DNA of 64,000 nucleotides, from positions 91,397,975 through 91,461,974 of the forward strand of contig OX465285.1 of assembly GCA_949987705.1 (NCBI GenBank). Reading direction: 5' to 3'. The notes below the pieces were generated by a model, which searched no databases, was not told the origin of the DNA, and saw only the letters and a list, made by a program, of their open reading frames with translations. The stretch's first letter is position 1, and each line of letters starts with the position of its first letter. Positions 13,053 to 24,787 of the stretch are shown piece after piece. This stretch comes from Thereva unica. Lineage: Eukaryota; Arthropoda; Insecta; Diptera; Therevidae. A program made the translations under genes and the position numbers.

Positions 13053-13279
13053 ATAGGAAAATAAATGTCTGTCAAATTTCAGTCTCAGTACATCCTCGAA
13101 TACATGGAGCGGGAGTTTCTCATAAAATCTGGCCATTTTGCCCAAATCACCAGCCTTATTCTCGTTGTCGAGTGACGTGACAGATGTGTCACTTCGACCT
13201 TAAATTGGTATTCTAATTGTCAAGAACAGATTTCTATCAAGCAAATCGGCAAAATTCGTATGTAATTGTCGGAAAGTGG

Positions 13280-13690
13280 CGTGTGAAGTGACATTTTCCT
13301 CGATATGTGTGTAGGTATCAACAGTTTCATTCCATCGCGTCGCTCGGAGTCATGTCACTCGTCAACGAGAATACCACCACACCTTCAACCAGTCTACCAA
13401 CTCCAATCTTTTTCTTACACCCGAAAAACAATTCCTGGGCACAGCTTCTCTTTGGGCATTGTTTTACGTTTCAATATAACGTAAGGTCGAAGCTTTTGTC
13501 CGTCAGCAGTAACAGCAAGCATAGCTAATTCTGTACTTTTCATAACCAACTGACTTCAATAAGATCGTTTTTTCACCTGGCTTATTTGCCGTAAGGTTGA
13601 AAGGCATGTCAAAATACACTGGTGTTTGGTCTGCATTTTCCATAGGCCCACAAACTTGCTGATTTTATTTTAATTTCGCACTAAAATTCT
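13280..13690 (-). pseudogene. pogo/Tigger-type transposase relic
   Basis: Minus-strand translation gives ENADQTPVYFDMPFN followed by NKPGEKTILLKSVGYEK. In the next frame it gives LAVTADGQKLRPYVILKRK. This is the start of the DDE domain of pogo/Tigger transposases, in which the D of the DQTP/DETP box is catalytic. A frameshift and later stops show it is a relic. Confidence 0.78.
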
Positions 13691-14380
13691 TCAAAATTGA
13701 ACTGTAACGGTTCAAATGAGTACCGCTCTGCCATACAAAGTTGAAGGAGTATGAAACATGAGACATATAAAGTAGACGCTTTCCAAAATATATTTCTCTA
13801 TTATGGTGTCTCACTACTCACCCTTGACTGAACTATAATCTTGGTTTACTCTACACTTATTTGTAATCCTATATGTCCCATCTTTTAATCCCGTCAACAT
13901 TTCTCTAAAGTAGCCTTACGGAAATCAATTGGCCCAGTTCTTTGGGTTCACTAATTACCGCTTATGTCCGCCTAAAGTTATAAACTGTGCTTAAAAGCGT
14001 TTTGGATCTCTTCCTGACTGCGGATAATCTGATGATGTAATATATAACGTTTCCCAATCAAATTCCTTCAGCTTCTGTAGAGTCGTTCTTGTTGTATGTG
14101 GTCGAGCGTGTGCAGATGAAAGAGCTCTTTCCGTCTTGAAACCAAAGATAGTCTATTTTGTTCAGCGGTGACTTAACCCTTTCAACCTCTTCGGGTTTTC
14201 GAGGGTTAGGGTTTAAAAGCTCATATTAGGTTAAATCCTTCATATCCTATCCTGTTTTAGCCTGGGGTGTTTTCTTTATTTATATCTTGTCTTCGGCTCT
14301 ATCTTGTCTTTGGGATCGCTTGCGGAATCCGGCTCCTGACAGCAAGGAAGACCACACATTCACTCACTCTCTGTTCGCGA
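13691..14380. other. Anonymous intergenic sequence
   Basis: Mixed-composition sequence of probable repeat origin. No domain or structure was recognised with confidence. Confidence 0.35.
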
Positions 14381-14760
14381 TTAGACTCCAAAGGTTGTTA
14401 AGCCCGGCTTGGTGACTTTCTCGATGATATGAATGTGTTGATTAACGATTGAATGACCAAATCCAAGCTTCTCCGCTAGTTCAGGGTTCTGTTCCACCAG
14501 GGTTCGCAAAACCTCCTCGTCAAGTTGCACACTCTTCCAGGAGGACGCGCGTCTTGTACACTGTAGTTTCGGGCTCGGAATTTCTTGAACCATCGTTGGC
14601 ATTGGGCTTTCGGCTATTTTTCTTCTCCATGCACTGCATTAACATAATATCTCGAATTTTGGGTCGCCTTTATCGAACAATATTCTATTTTGTCGGTTTC
14701 ATTGCTTCGTTAGTAAAAACTTAGAACTTCGTTAGAACTGCACAACACAATCCGTTCCGT
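14381..14760 (-). pseudogene. mariner transposase N-terminal relic
   Basis: The minus-strand peptide contains LDEEVLRTLVEQNPELAEKLGF followed by SIVNQHIHIIEKV. This corresponds to the second helix-turn-helix of mariner transposases (usual form ..LAEKLGVSHTTVNRHLH..). The catalytic domain is absent. Confidence 0.62.
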
Positions 14761-15640
14761 CCTTATAACAATAAGATTTTCCACTGCGTACTTTGAATAT
14801 ACATATAAGTAAAGATTGATTTAACTGTGCATTTTGCAATCTTTGAATTTGTTATTTAATTAGTTGTTCGTAAAATAAATTCGCCGTTCAGTAGATAGCT
14901 CCTGCCATTATTCAAACAATAGTTGGCCGCTCTTTCAAATATAAGCTTTCTATATGCTGACAAATTGTGCTCCATTTATTTCGTTCTGTATATGATGTTT
15001 TTACCATCATTCACTTGCACCGCACAAAATTTATTTAATTATTAAAATTTAAAAACAAAAACATTTCAGGACTATGAAGTACTGACAAAAGACCATAACC
15101 AAGAATTTAGTCGTGAGGGCATAACAATTTATGTATTTTAAATGCCAACCTACCAAAATTTTACAAAATTCCTTAAATGGGAAAATTTAATTTGTTCAAA
15201 AAAAGAAAATCATTTGCCATATTTACTTAATAGAAAAAAGTGCAAAAAATATTTTTTATTACTACTATTATTATATTATGTTTAAATATTTTTGAGAGAA
15301 GAAGAGCGAGAGAGAAAATTTATATTTTGTTTTCATTTTTAGAAATTTTATTATTCCAAAGTATTGGCGAAAATATAAATTGTTTAAATATATTTGTACA
15401 ATGTATAACTAAAAACTTAGATAAAAAAAATAATAAAGAAAAAAAACTATATGAATGTGTTTATTATATATCTTTAAATTTGGACTACTTTACTGTAATT
15501 TATAAGGAAGAAAAAATTAAGTACATTTTAAATTGAATTCTTGTTTTTATGTCAAATTATTAAGAAAAACAAAAAAATGAGAAAAACAATATATATTAAA
15601 ACTTTTAGTTGAACATTGTTATTGGTTTTATTTCGTGGGA
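14761..15640. other. AT-rich intergenic sequence
   Basis: No gene is seen. The longest open frame (15240-15536) is a low-complexity AT product with no recognisable domain and is not called. Confidence 0.4.
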
Positions 15641-16190
15641 TGAAGTAGGTTTTGATAAGGGATTCATCAATAGAAAGTACAAGGTAAGATATTTTGAAGT
15701 ATAGGTTGGGGAATACTGACTGTGAAAGATTGTTCCGTAGTTGAGTTTTTCTAGTTTTCAAAGAATTACTAGACCGGAGTGTGCGCAAATATAAAGGCAG
15801 AATACCGTTGTCAGCAAAGCTGTGAATTAAGTTGAAGGATATTCTTAAAAAAATAGAAAGAGAGCTGGGGCCGGTTCGTGTATGGCGAACGACGATAATC
15901 GTACGAAAAAAAATTGAAGTCGAAAAATTTTGTTGTCGAAAATTTTAACGTTCGCATAGGTCGAAAGAAAGTTGTTCGTGTCCTAATGCAAAAACTCGAT
16001 AGCCCAAGACCTTTCGAGTGCCTTTCGTCGGCTTCAGACGAAAATTTTTAATTTTTCGACCTACGTGAACCCGAAACGAAAAAAATTTTTCGTTTTCGAC
16101 ATACACGAACCGGCCCCTGGTCAAAGAATTGAGCCCTGAGGACACCTCCTCACCTACACTGTCGGCTCGTATGAAAACATATTCGGCGTC
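15640..16190 (-). mobile_element. Degenerate jockey-like 3' fragment, interrupted by a MITE
   Basis: The minus-strand remnants (e.g. tactgactgtgaaagattgttccgtagttgagtt at 15715-15750) correspond to the pol end region of the copies at 3.3 and 36.7 kb. The fragment is interrupted by the MITE at 15868-16116. Confidence 0.5.
15868..16116. mobile_element. MITE with GGGCCGGTTCGTG ends and CTG duplication
   Basis: Terminal inverted repeats start gggccggttcgtgtatg and end catacacgaaccggccc-like. The flanking trinucleotide CTG is duplicated (15865-15867 and 16117-16119). The interior is rich in tcgaaaattt palindromes. No protein is encoded. The perfect ends suggest a fairly recent insertion. Confidence 0.75.
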
Positions 16191-16199
16191 TTCCAGGTC

Positions 16200-16840
16200 T
16201 GCTACCAGGTAGAGATATATTTTTGAACGGGTTGTTGAAAAGTTATTGCCTTTATGTTCTGCATATGAGAACGAAGGCGAGAGAGTAATTAGGAGCCTTT
16301 ACTGAATAGTTTCGATTGAACCTTGATCACCTGTGATCCGAAGAGGTGCGTCAAATCGTGGGACAAATACAGTGACCAATATTTTTATCACTGTTGAAAC
16401 GGAGATGTCTCGAATGGGAGTGCTTCGGGACATCTCGTGAATCTGTCGACTATGATATAAGAGTATGCACGAGATGCTTCCACTACATCCATATGGATAT
16501 GGCCAAATCTATTATTTGGAAGCTTAAACGCTTCAAATGGAGATTTTGTATGCTATGAAACTTTCGACTTTTGGCAACCAAGGCACGATCGAGAGTACTC
16601 ATTACAGTCTTTATTGATCGATCAATGGCTAGAAAGCTTGGTAATGACCCGTCTTGAAGCACAAATATCAGGATGAGAAAGGCTCTGTTCATAATTGGAC
16701 GTTAGGCAACGTAAGGAAGTGTATTTATAAGGCCTAGGAATGCCTGTACTAGTTTTACACCAGATTTGTATCTTTTTAAGACTGGCATGATGACCGGGTT
16801 GTGAATTATAAATGATGATACAAATCGATTCCATTAAAAA
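16200..16840 (-). pseudogene. Ty3/gypsy-type integrase relic
   Basis: Minus-strand frames show an integrase core remnant: HTKSPFEAFKLPNNRF, then HIHMDVV (first catalytic Asp), DRFTRCPEALPFE, and a degenerate second-Asp box (TGDQGSIE). Frame changes and stops are frequent, and no LTR was located nearby. It is a fragment of an LTR retrotransposon. Confidence 0.7.
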
Positions 16841-16959
16841 TGTCTTTGATGGCAGAACGTGGAATTGACAACCGCCAAATTTAGTTTGTGCGCTAAGAAA
16901 TGTTTATACATACATATTATGTTCATCAACGTCGTGAGAGTGAGTTTCTTTCGTATTCG

Positions 16960-17170
16960 CCTTTTTATGTTAAAGCCCAAGTTTAGGAATTACCCTTTGT
17001 TCTACCAGTCCGTCATGTCGTATTCCTTTTCGTGCGATGTCCATTAGTAGGCTTGGTTCGAAGGAAGGAATAAGGGACATAATATGTTAATAGGAGTGTG
17101 GAGGGTGATGAAGGAGAAAGCGATGGACCCAGCGTTTGAACTCCTGAATTTTGTAGGAGTTCACACCGCC
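16960..17170 (-). mobile_element. 3' end of a jockey-like retrotransposon
   Basis: The copy carries the shared 3' terminal motif (taccagtccgtcatgtcg, from about 17005, minus orientation) and adjacent gatgtccattagtaggcttggttcgaagga. It is heavily 5'-truncated. Confidence 0.65.
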
Positions 17171-17299
17171 TGTGGGCCTCTATTGTTGCCAGATTCGTCC
17201 TCGCGCCGTTATAAGATTATGCAAGAATCGGAATATCACCTAATGGGGATTGTTCAGTATTTACAAAATTATTGTTGCTAGTCCTTAAGCGTCTCTCGC

Positions 17300-17888
17300 C
17301 CATTATAGTTAGAGCTATAAGCTAAGAATCACCTTTTTTGGTAAATGCTGTACAAGAGCCCGTTTCCAAAAGTTAGGAAGTAGGGAAAAAGTATTGTTTG
17401 TAATGCAATAGTCACTCGCAATATATATACTTCTGAATTTTAATCACATTATTAGGATTTTAATGAAATAGAACAGGATTAAAATTTCCTTTTTTATTTG
17501 GAACTAAAAAAATAACAAGGTACAATTTCAATTGATAATCACTTAAAAAACAAATTTTACTAGCGTGCCGTATAAATCATAAGCAGCCACATTCAATTAA
17601 CATAATTTGTGTACTTTATAGTATATAGCTCTCCAGTTTATTTGGTGGTACTTAATTATAAGAAATGTTTAATTATTATTGGAGGACATTTATCTTTTCA
17701 CCCATTAATCGATCAGTATGCTATGCTTAGCTAGATAACAGAAGCTCTCATTTAGATAAATATCTGAATAAAAAAATGCGCGATATGCCGTTTATACCAC
17801 TCCGTATAATAGTTTAGCTTAGTTAGTATAAACTTATAGCGGAGTGTGTTGCTAATATAATTCAGTTAATAAGTAACAAATAAAATAA
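17300..17888. other. Upstream region of alternative first exon A
   Basis: AT-rich sequence immediately upstream of the receptor exon. A possible core promoter sits at 17827-17867: TATAAA at 17827 and TCAGTT at 17862, about 35 bases apart, followed by a 25-base leader to the ATG at 17889. Confidence 0.45.
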
Positions 17889-18524
17889 ATGATTAAATAT
17901 TTCAAAAAACTAATATACCCTCAAGATTGGTATTCAGCATTTCATCCGTTTCTCCTAGTTTCATTTTTTATTGGCTTAACACCATACACGATCGCAAAAA
18001 ATCAAGATGTAAAATTCTTAAAAGCCGCTAAATCTGGATATTTAATAACAATATTTCAACTATTCATTTTCCTGATATGCTTTACTATTTCACTTATTCG
18101 TGGTGAAAGTGTTGTTGGTTACTTTTTTGATACAACAATAACAAAATTTGGTGATCATCTACAAATGTGCACTGGACTAGCAGCAATGATATCAGTTTTT
18201 CTTTGTGTAGTTTTAAGGAGGAAAGAAGTCATTTCAATGGCATTCATTATGGATCATATAGATTTAATTTGGAAAATACATGGAATGGGGTCATATCAGT
18301 ATCGCAGGAGTGTTTGTCATTTTTTTACAATTATGACTGTGATTTGGTTAGCAAATATTGCATATATTGCTGAAAGTGTGCTGTTATTGAAGGATATTGA
18401 TAAGATCCCGCCGGTGACGGTTTATATATCATTTATATATCCTCATATTGTTATATCGCAGTGTATATTGTTGTTTACATATATTGTGAGATCAATAGAA
18501 AACCGATTTGCATATACAAATGAA
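17889..18524 (+). CDS. Gr28-type gustatory receptor, alternative first exon A
   Basis: This exon codes the N-terminal 212 residues of a seven-transmembrane insect gustatory receptor, an odorant-receptor-superfamily ligand-gated channel with a cytoplasmic N-terminus. Gr28 hallmarks are present in order: FHPFLLVSFFIGLTPY (TM1, about 20-35), a second hydrophobic span at 50-72, GESVVGYFFDTTITKFGD (about 75-92), then spans near 100-118, 145-165 and 180-200, and the exon-ending NRFAYTNE. The exon closes at a consensus phase-0 donor (gaa|gtaagt). No exon 2 to 4 follows it before the next first exon. It must therefore splice about 12.5 kb downstream to the shared exons at 31069, giving a protein of 431 residues. 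This is the architecture of Drosophila Gr28b. Reading past the donor adds LIFGFNL-type sequence and a stop. Confidence 0.9.
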
Positions 18525-19480
18525 GTAAGTAGTTGGAAAGAATATATTTACCTTATTTTTGGTTTTAATTTATAAGTGTTTTTCCATTAACATATATTAC
18601 TCTAAATGCATTTTTAGATTATACGATCGAGATATAAATATAAATATTTTACTAAATTATAAATAAAAAAAGACAACTTATTAAAATCCAATAACCGTTT
18701 GTGAAGATAATAAAAGAATAAACAATATTCAGGTTAAGAAACTTGCTTTCTATCTCCCATAAGTTTAACAGCGCAGTTTTACTCTTTGTCAGAATCACAC
18801 TGAGTTTTTTGAGGATCCGGTCTAGTGTTCAGAATTGTGATCTAATGTAGGGTTTTGAAATAATAGCTTGGGTATAGTGGTGCCATGCCAAATAGTGCTT
18901 AGTTTTGAAAGCATTGGAATCGATACGGTTCTTGAGGCTCCAGTCAAGATTGAATTCAATGTTCCTATTGATAGAGTTGGATATGAGCTGACGATTATGA
19001 AGACGAGGTCTAATAGGTTCTTGTATTTTATTGTAAGAGTAATCTCCGGGTATTGTGATCGATGAAGTTGTGGAATAAATTGGAAGAGATAAAGAAAAGA
19101 TCGCGTCTAAAGGTTTCGACAGCCATCCACTACAGCCTTGATTAAACTAGTTCTTTATAACTAGTAGCTTAGAATTTAGAGAACTGAGCAAGATCCCATG
19201 CCCTGGCGAAGGCCCAACGATCCACATTTTGGTTGAAGTGAGATCTAGAGAAATATGGAGCGCTTTCGGGGGTTATATTCTTAATCTAGAAATTGTAAAT
19301 TGTTTGCCCACCTTTTTTAATGCTACCATACCATCTTGAATAACTTGATTATTTGCTGGTAGGTGACATTGCGAAAGTGCTTTTTCACAACCAACTCGCT
19401 GCTAGTTATTTCGATCATGATATTCTTTTTCTCTGCTATAAGATGCAGCTCCTACGCATCCCCAAGTTTCGCTCATGGGA
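18525..19480. other. Spacer after exon A (intronic for transcript A)
   Basis: Searched by eye for receptor exons 2-4 (ILQNL..., TVSK..., TYLIIL...). None is present. The 18860-19300 stretch is higher-GC anonymous sequence, probably an untranslated part of a retrotransposon. Confidence 0.45.
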
Positions 19481-20760
19481 CAACGTGGATGAAAAACTTC
19501 AAAATATTTGAGGTAGTAGTTGATCTTTTTGAGCAATTTCTCCCATTACGTACTATTAAAATCTATCCCAAGCGCTGTTCCTGGTTAACTCCTGAAATAC
19601 ATTCTTCATTAGCTAAACGCGATTTTCTTTACCATGCGCAATGAAGCAGTTCATGAGATGTATAAAAAAGTGCGTAATAAAACGATTGCTCTTCTACGAC
19701 CAGCTAAACGATCATATGATAAAAATCAGCTCGACACTAATCTACATCCAAAAAGATTATGGCACAATATTCGTAATCTTGGTACGTATGGGCATGATTC
19801 CCAACAAGTGTTTTTAGAGTCCAATATTTCATCCGTCTCTGAGTAGCTCGACTCCAGTTGAAGGTAACTGTACCACTCTGTGCCCACCTGTGATGGCTTT
19901 TCCTTTCGTTGTATCGACAGCCACGAACTTATTTTTGCGTTGTTCTCTATCAAATAAAACGCCGTGGGTGTTGACAACGTCTCTCCAAAGTTCATGAGAT
20001 TGATCGCTCCATTTATGTATATCTAATGTGCTTACTCATATTTTCAACGCCTGCCTTACAGTTTCTCAGTTTCTTAGCCAACAATAAAATTGAAATCTTA
20101 GTTCTACTCGATTTCTCAAATGCATTTGACTCAGTTGACTATATTATATTATTTGAAAAATTAGAGACATTTTGGACTCGGCCCTACTGCAGTCAAACTT
20201 TTTGAAAGTTATCTCCAGGAGCGTTCCCAAACTGTTAAGGTACAAGAATCTTTCTCCGAGCCTGAGCTTTTTCATTGTGGAGTACCTCAAGGCTCTATCC
20301 TGGACCCCTAGCTTTTCAGCTTTTATATAAACCACCTTCCAAATGTTGTCAAACATTATTCTATTCATTTTATGCTGATGCCGGGCAGATCTATTTAAGA
20401 AAACCTTTTGAACTTATCAAGGAATGTACTGTATCTGAAACGTGTGACTGAATGGAGTTCAGTATAAATTACTGCTGAGCCCTATCAAGTCGTCCTGCCT
20501 TGTCGTCAGCAGAATTCCTATTGATATCGAAAATCGGTTCCCAATTAAAATTAATGGTAATGTTTTACCCTATGTTAACTCTGTTAGAAATCTGGGAGTC
20601 GAGCTCGACTCTAAATTCAGTTACTATAACCAAACCAGAATTGTGCTTCGTAAGGTTTATGTCTGCCTTCGCCAACTCTGGGTATCCTCTAATCTATTGC
20701 CTCTTGCCTTACGTGTACCACTCTAGTTACGCACAACACATATGGCTCAACTAAGATTAA
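19480..20760 (+). pseudogene. Degenerate jockey-like non-LTR element
   Basis: Plus-strand pieces appear in element order: RTIKIYPKRCSWLTPEIHSS (pre-RT linker, about 19550), then VLLDFSNAFDSVDY (RT motif near 20105-20150), GVPQGSILDP (20278-20308), and a damaged catalytic box reading HFMLMPG instead of a YADD form (about 20370). Multiple stops and frame changes occur. It lies in the intron downstream of exon A. Confidence 0.8.
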
Positions 20761-21453
20761 CTTCGTGAAATTGAAACTTGTCCCGAAACAATTGATGCTG
20801 AAATGGAAAGTTAAGCCTAATGAAAAATTTTTCCCACCTTATGACGTTTGTATGACTTACATAGTCCATAACATAAAAAGAGACTTTCTGATGGATTTTT
20901 GTTGTTTTCCCTACCCAACTGCCTACCAGTACAATACGACAGCTGTTATTGTGAGCTCTAATTCCTACTAATTAACAAGTTTACCTTAATTTACATATTT
21001 CATCAAGCAAATATTAATTAGATAAAGTATCTACAAAAGTGACAGTATACCATAAAGGAACACTATTACCACCCACAGTCATAATTTCTAATAGAGTATG
21101 TATATTTCATTAATTAATAAAAAAACATAGGCAAATTGTGTGTATACCATTACTATTAATCCCAAAGAAATAAAAAACACTAAGTTGGCAGGGAACGGAC
21201 AATAAAAAAACACAAAGTTGGCAGGGATAAAATGGTAAACATTGTTTTTATTCAGTGTGTAAGAAATAAATTTTCTCACAGCAAGACAATTGTTTAATTT
21301 TAGGGGTGCATAGTACATACATAAACTAGAAAACAAATAGTCGGACGCCTTCACTTTTATTACACATTGACCGGGCCCATACAATTAAAAATGTGAAGGA
21401 CTTTTTATAGCATTTCATTACGTCAACCGCAGGCGGTGTGCTATCATCCTTTT
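20761..21453. other. Upstream region of exon B
   Basis: AT-rich with no gene. A short near-repeat (aagttggcaggga, at about 21183 and 21219) occurs here. Confidence 0.35.
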
Positions 21454-22140
21454 ATGGAGGCGATTCCATCAGTAGAAGAAAGTCCATCGTCCTGGATAAC
21501 AGTTCGAAAAATGCCAGAATTTATAAGAAGGTTCTATCGTACGCAAAGTGTTTACACATCGATTGAGCCGCTCCTTTTTATAACGTTCATATGTGGACTA
21601 ACACCTTTTCGTGTTGTCGGCTCGATCAGCAATAAACGACTGAAAATAACCGCGTTCGGTTATATTAATACCTTCGCGCACCTGTGCCTCTTCTGTGTGT
21701 GCTTCTTAATATCCTTGCAGAATGGGGATTCGGTTGTTGGACACTTCTTCCGGACGAAAATCTCGAGATTGGGTGATGTCCTGCAAATGTTCAATGGCTT
21801 GTTCGGGCTAACAGCTGTTTTTATGTGCGCGCTTTTCAAGAAGAACAGACTAATCTCAACTATTCAAACTGTTAGTGCTTGTGATGAAATCTTGTGCAAA
21901 CTGACTGATTTGAAGTATCAGAGAATTGTGTACTATTTTGTTGTTGCCTTTATTACTTCAACTTTGATTAATGCTGTTAATGTTGCGGCAAGTTTTATGT
22001 TATTGAGAAGTGTTGGAGTTATGCCGTCCTTTACGGAACTGTTTTCATTTATTTTTCCGCAAATTGTTATCTCGAAATTGATTTTATTGTTTCTTTATAT
22101 AACACGAATGCTACAAAGGAGATTTATTATGCTTAATAAG
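21454..22140 (+). CDS. Gr28-type gustatory receptor, alternative first exon B
   Basis: This is the N-terminal half of a receptor of the same family as exon A: SIEPLLFITFICGLTPFRVV (TM1), QNGDSVVGHFFRTKISRLGD, LQMFNGLFGLTAVFMCALF, and the ending RRFIMLNK before a phase-0 donor (aag|gtaaga). Two starts are possible. The first ATG (21454) gives 229 residues; a second at 21511 (MPEFIRRF) gives 210 and lines up with the starts of the paralogues. A TTTATGG context leaves both open. No private 3' exons follow, so it should join the shared exons at 31069, giving 448 or 429 residues. It is less AT-rich than the D-G genes and is the most diverged of the three variable exons. Confidence 0.88.
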
Positions 22141-22922
22141 GTAAGATAGTTGTTTTAAGGCTAAGAAATTGAGAATTTTAAAGATAAATAAACTAAAAAA
22201 AAGGATTTCCTATGTAAAAGCTTCAAAACGAAGTTTTTGGCTCGTTCGTGGGTGATATTGTTGGTTAGTAGCCGTGATAGTTGTAAAAGTATAATTAAGA
22301 GTATCTTTAAATTATATTGCGAAAAAAAGAGCGCCCCTTTCGACTAAGAGAGCAAGATAAATTCAAATGTACAAGTACGTCAGCCTCAGTATCAGAGGAA
22401 TTAAAGCGCTCAACTGCCTACTGACTATGTTCGAGCACCAGGGCTGCAACCCCACACTTTTTCACATCTCCTGTCTAGATGTTGTTAGTTCTCCCTTCCA
22501 AGCAAGGAAACCAAGACTCTTTCATCAATACACGACCTAAGGTCCTTGATGTTTAATATTTTCCCTCTATTAGAGAATCGTCGGTAATACAAAGATTAAT
22601 CGGCCTTTGAGTTCTCATCTTCCACATAAAAACACAAAATACAATGTTAAGTGATGAAAACGTTCATGAAGGACATGGTCGATTGTTAAATCAAAGCTGA
22701 AACGTTTGCAGAAGTTGTGGGAATATCGAAAATATACACGGTGTCCAGGCACGCTAGAGAATTCAATCGCGGTCCTTGTTTCCAATCTCAGGATTATAAA
22801 CAGACAATCCCGGGATCCCGAGATAACCCCAGGATTTTGGATTGTAAGAAAAAGTGCAAAAATTATGTTAAAAGCTTCATTTTTTTAATTGACAAAGTTG
22901 GTGTCATCGGTAAATGATATCA
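22141..22922. other. Spacer after exon B
   Basis: No exon 2-4 homologue and no recognised repeat are present before the mariner element. It is intronic for transcripts A and B. Confidence 0.4.
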
Positions 22923-22924
22923 TA

Positions 22925-23719
22925 CGAGGTGTGACAATTAAGTAATGAGACTGATTATATTGCCGCGATTGTGGTAACCCTGCGACCTTGAAATTCCCTT
23001 TCCCTTCTCTCGGCATCCTTCCCCTTTCCCTTCTCTCGGCATCCTTCCCTAGTTCGCCTGCTCTGTCGATCGAACGATCAAGCAGCGTGGGATCGTTTTC
23101 CACTTGTTCCAAACAGTCTTCTGCGACGGTCATTCGATGCTGCTTTTGCTCCTCGGAAAGGCTCCTTGGAACCATCTTCGCGCACAACTTTCTCATCCGT
23201 AAATCGTCGGTTAAAATTTGTTTGACTGTTTCACGGTTCATACCGAGTTCCGACGCCAACATTCGAACTGTTAAACGCCGATCTTCACGGATCAGGGCGC
23301 GCACACGCTGCGCATTCGTGTCAGTCCGCACCTCGACTGGTCTCCCGCTCCGCGCCTCGTCTTCCCCGCTTTCACGCCCCTCCTTAAACTTTTTATGCCA
23401 TCGAAACACTTGGGCACGACTATCACCATGCACTTTTACAATTTTAGCGTACGTTTCCGAAGCTGTTTCGCTCAATTTGACGCAAAATTTTATCGCGACG
23501 CGTTGTTCTTGATTTCGTTTTTCCATTTTCGTGACGAGCACCACGAACACACGTTTACTCAACACGACAGAGCAGGCGAACTAAACAAGCTAGAGCGATG
23601 GCAAATATATCAATGGAGAGGGGAAGGATGCCGAGAGAAGGGAAAGGGAATTTCAAGGTCGCAGGGTTACCACAATCGCGGCAATATAATCAGTCTCATT
23701 ACTTAATTGTCACACCTCG
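22925..23719 (-). mobile_element. Internally deleted mariner with very long inverted ends
   Basis: The element is bounded by TA (22923-22924 and 23720-23721). Its ends are near-perfect inverted repeats of about 100 bp, starting cgaggtgtgacaattaag, with further inverted similarity inward (gttcgcctgctctgtcg). The minus strand still encodes an intact N-terminal DNA-binding half from an ATG at 23526 (MEKRNQEQRVAIKFCVKL.., HTH with RSGRPVEV, second HTH ..LASELGMNRETVKQIL.., then ENDPTLLDRS). The catalytic DDD domain is gone, and the frame runs into the inverted-repeat arm and out of the element at 22885. It lies in the intron between exons B and C. Confidence 0.88.
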
Positions 23720-23721
23720 TA

Positions 23722-24470
23722 CAAAAAAACTAGTTGGGATGTGTGTTTGACCCCTGTTTGGTCCACACGATCAACTTCCCAGTATGATGAGCGTCAACGG
23801 AATAAATTGACTTCTTAGAAAATTGTTTAGTACTAGTGAAAAATTGACTAGTACCAGAACTGATGCCAAAGTAATCCTGAGAGAAGCTAGATGACATAAC
23901 TATATACTATAATAGTGATAAATCCACAAAATATTTCTAGACAATTGGTTTTTCTGAACGTAAGCAAACAAACATTTCCTTTGTACATATTTCGCTATAC
24001 TAGAGCGAATGTTCAAACAAGTATTGAGTATGTTGAAGCGCCGCTAATAAACTGGGAAGCAAATGACTGCATTTGAAAATTGCAGAATTCAGCGCAGAAT
24101 TGGTAGTATCGTAGTATGGGCTGCAGGGAATATATGCCCGGCTGCAGGGGTTTGATTTTTAGAATGACGTGCTGCCAATTCTGCGCAGCTGGCTGAATTT
24201 TCGAATGCAGCCAATGCCTTCCTTTGGAAATTCTAAAGCGTTCAAATTCATTCAAAAATGTGCTGATCTAACTAAGGTTTGATAAATTTGTGATGTTTGT
24301 AAACGGTAACGAAATTTTTGAACGATTTTTATAGAAAGCTATAGTTCTGCTGGCTGAATTCTTCATTTAGAATGGGTTTCATTCCAACTAGTTTATTAGA
24401 TAATAGCAAAACCTATCAACTTAAGGTCCTTGTGATACTTAGCCGAAGTCCTTTCATTTAAATAAAAAGA
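23722..24470. other. Intronic spacer
   Basis: No gene is visible. A stretch near 24090-24230 has inverted similarity (gcagaattcagcgcagaattgg against ccaattctgcgcagctggctgaa), possibly a small decayed hairpin element. Confidence 0.4.
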
Positions 24471-24473
24471 GGG

Positions 24474-24775
24474 CTTGACCGAATGTTATGAAATTTTTTT
24501 CAGGTGCAGGTACAAATATCACGAACGTTGTTTAAACTGAAAACGGTTTGACCGAATTTTATGAAAATCTTTTCAGATCATATTTTCGTTAATACGCTTC
24601 GAACGACACTTCAACGAAGTCGGTATCATAATTGATTCACGCGATATCGTGTAGGTACAATAATCACGTACGTGGTTGGTTCGACCGAATTTTATAAAAA
24701 TCTTTTCAGATTATATATTCGTTAATACGCGTTGATAGGCACCTCAACGAAGACGGTTCGAGCGATATCGTATTA
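24474..24775. repeat. Tandem repeat with 140-bp period
   Basis: The phrase gaccgaattttat.aaaatcttttcaga recurs at 24549 and 24689 (140 apart), and the phrase ..acttcaacgaag.cggt at 24605 and 24745 shows the same spacing. A diverged partial unit precedes them at 24476. No coding content. Confidence 0.65.
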
Positions 24776-24787
24776 TTTGGTTACAGT

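Noticed and set aside
15240..15536. 98-codon AT-rich open frame
   Set aside because: Low-complexity translation of AT-rich spacer. No domain, splice or promoter support.
18525..18575. Extension of receptor exon A past 18524
   Set aside because: The donor gaa|gtaagt is a full consensus and matches the family exon boundary.
22988..23512. Plus-strand open frame of 174 codons
   Set aside because: Antisense shadow of the mariner transposase remnant. Its composition follows the complementary frame.
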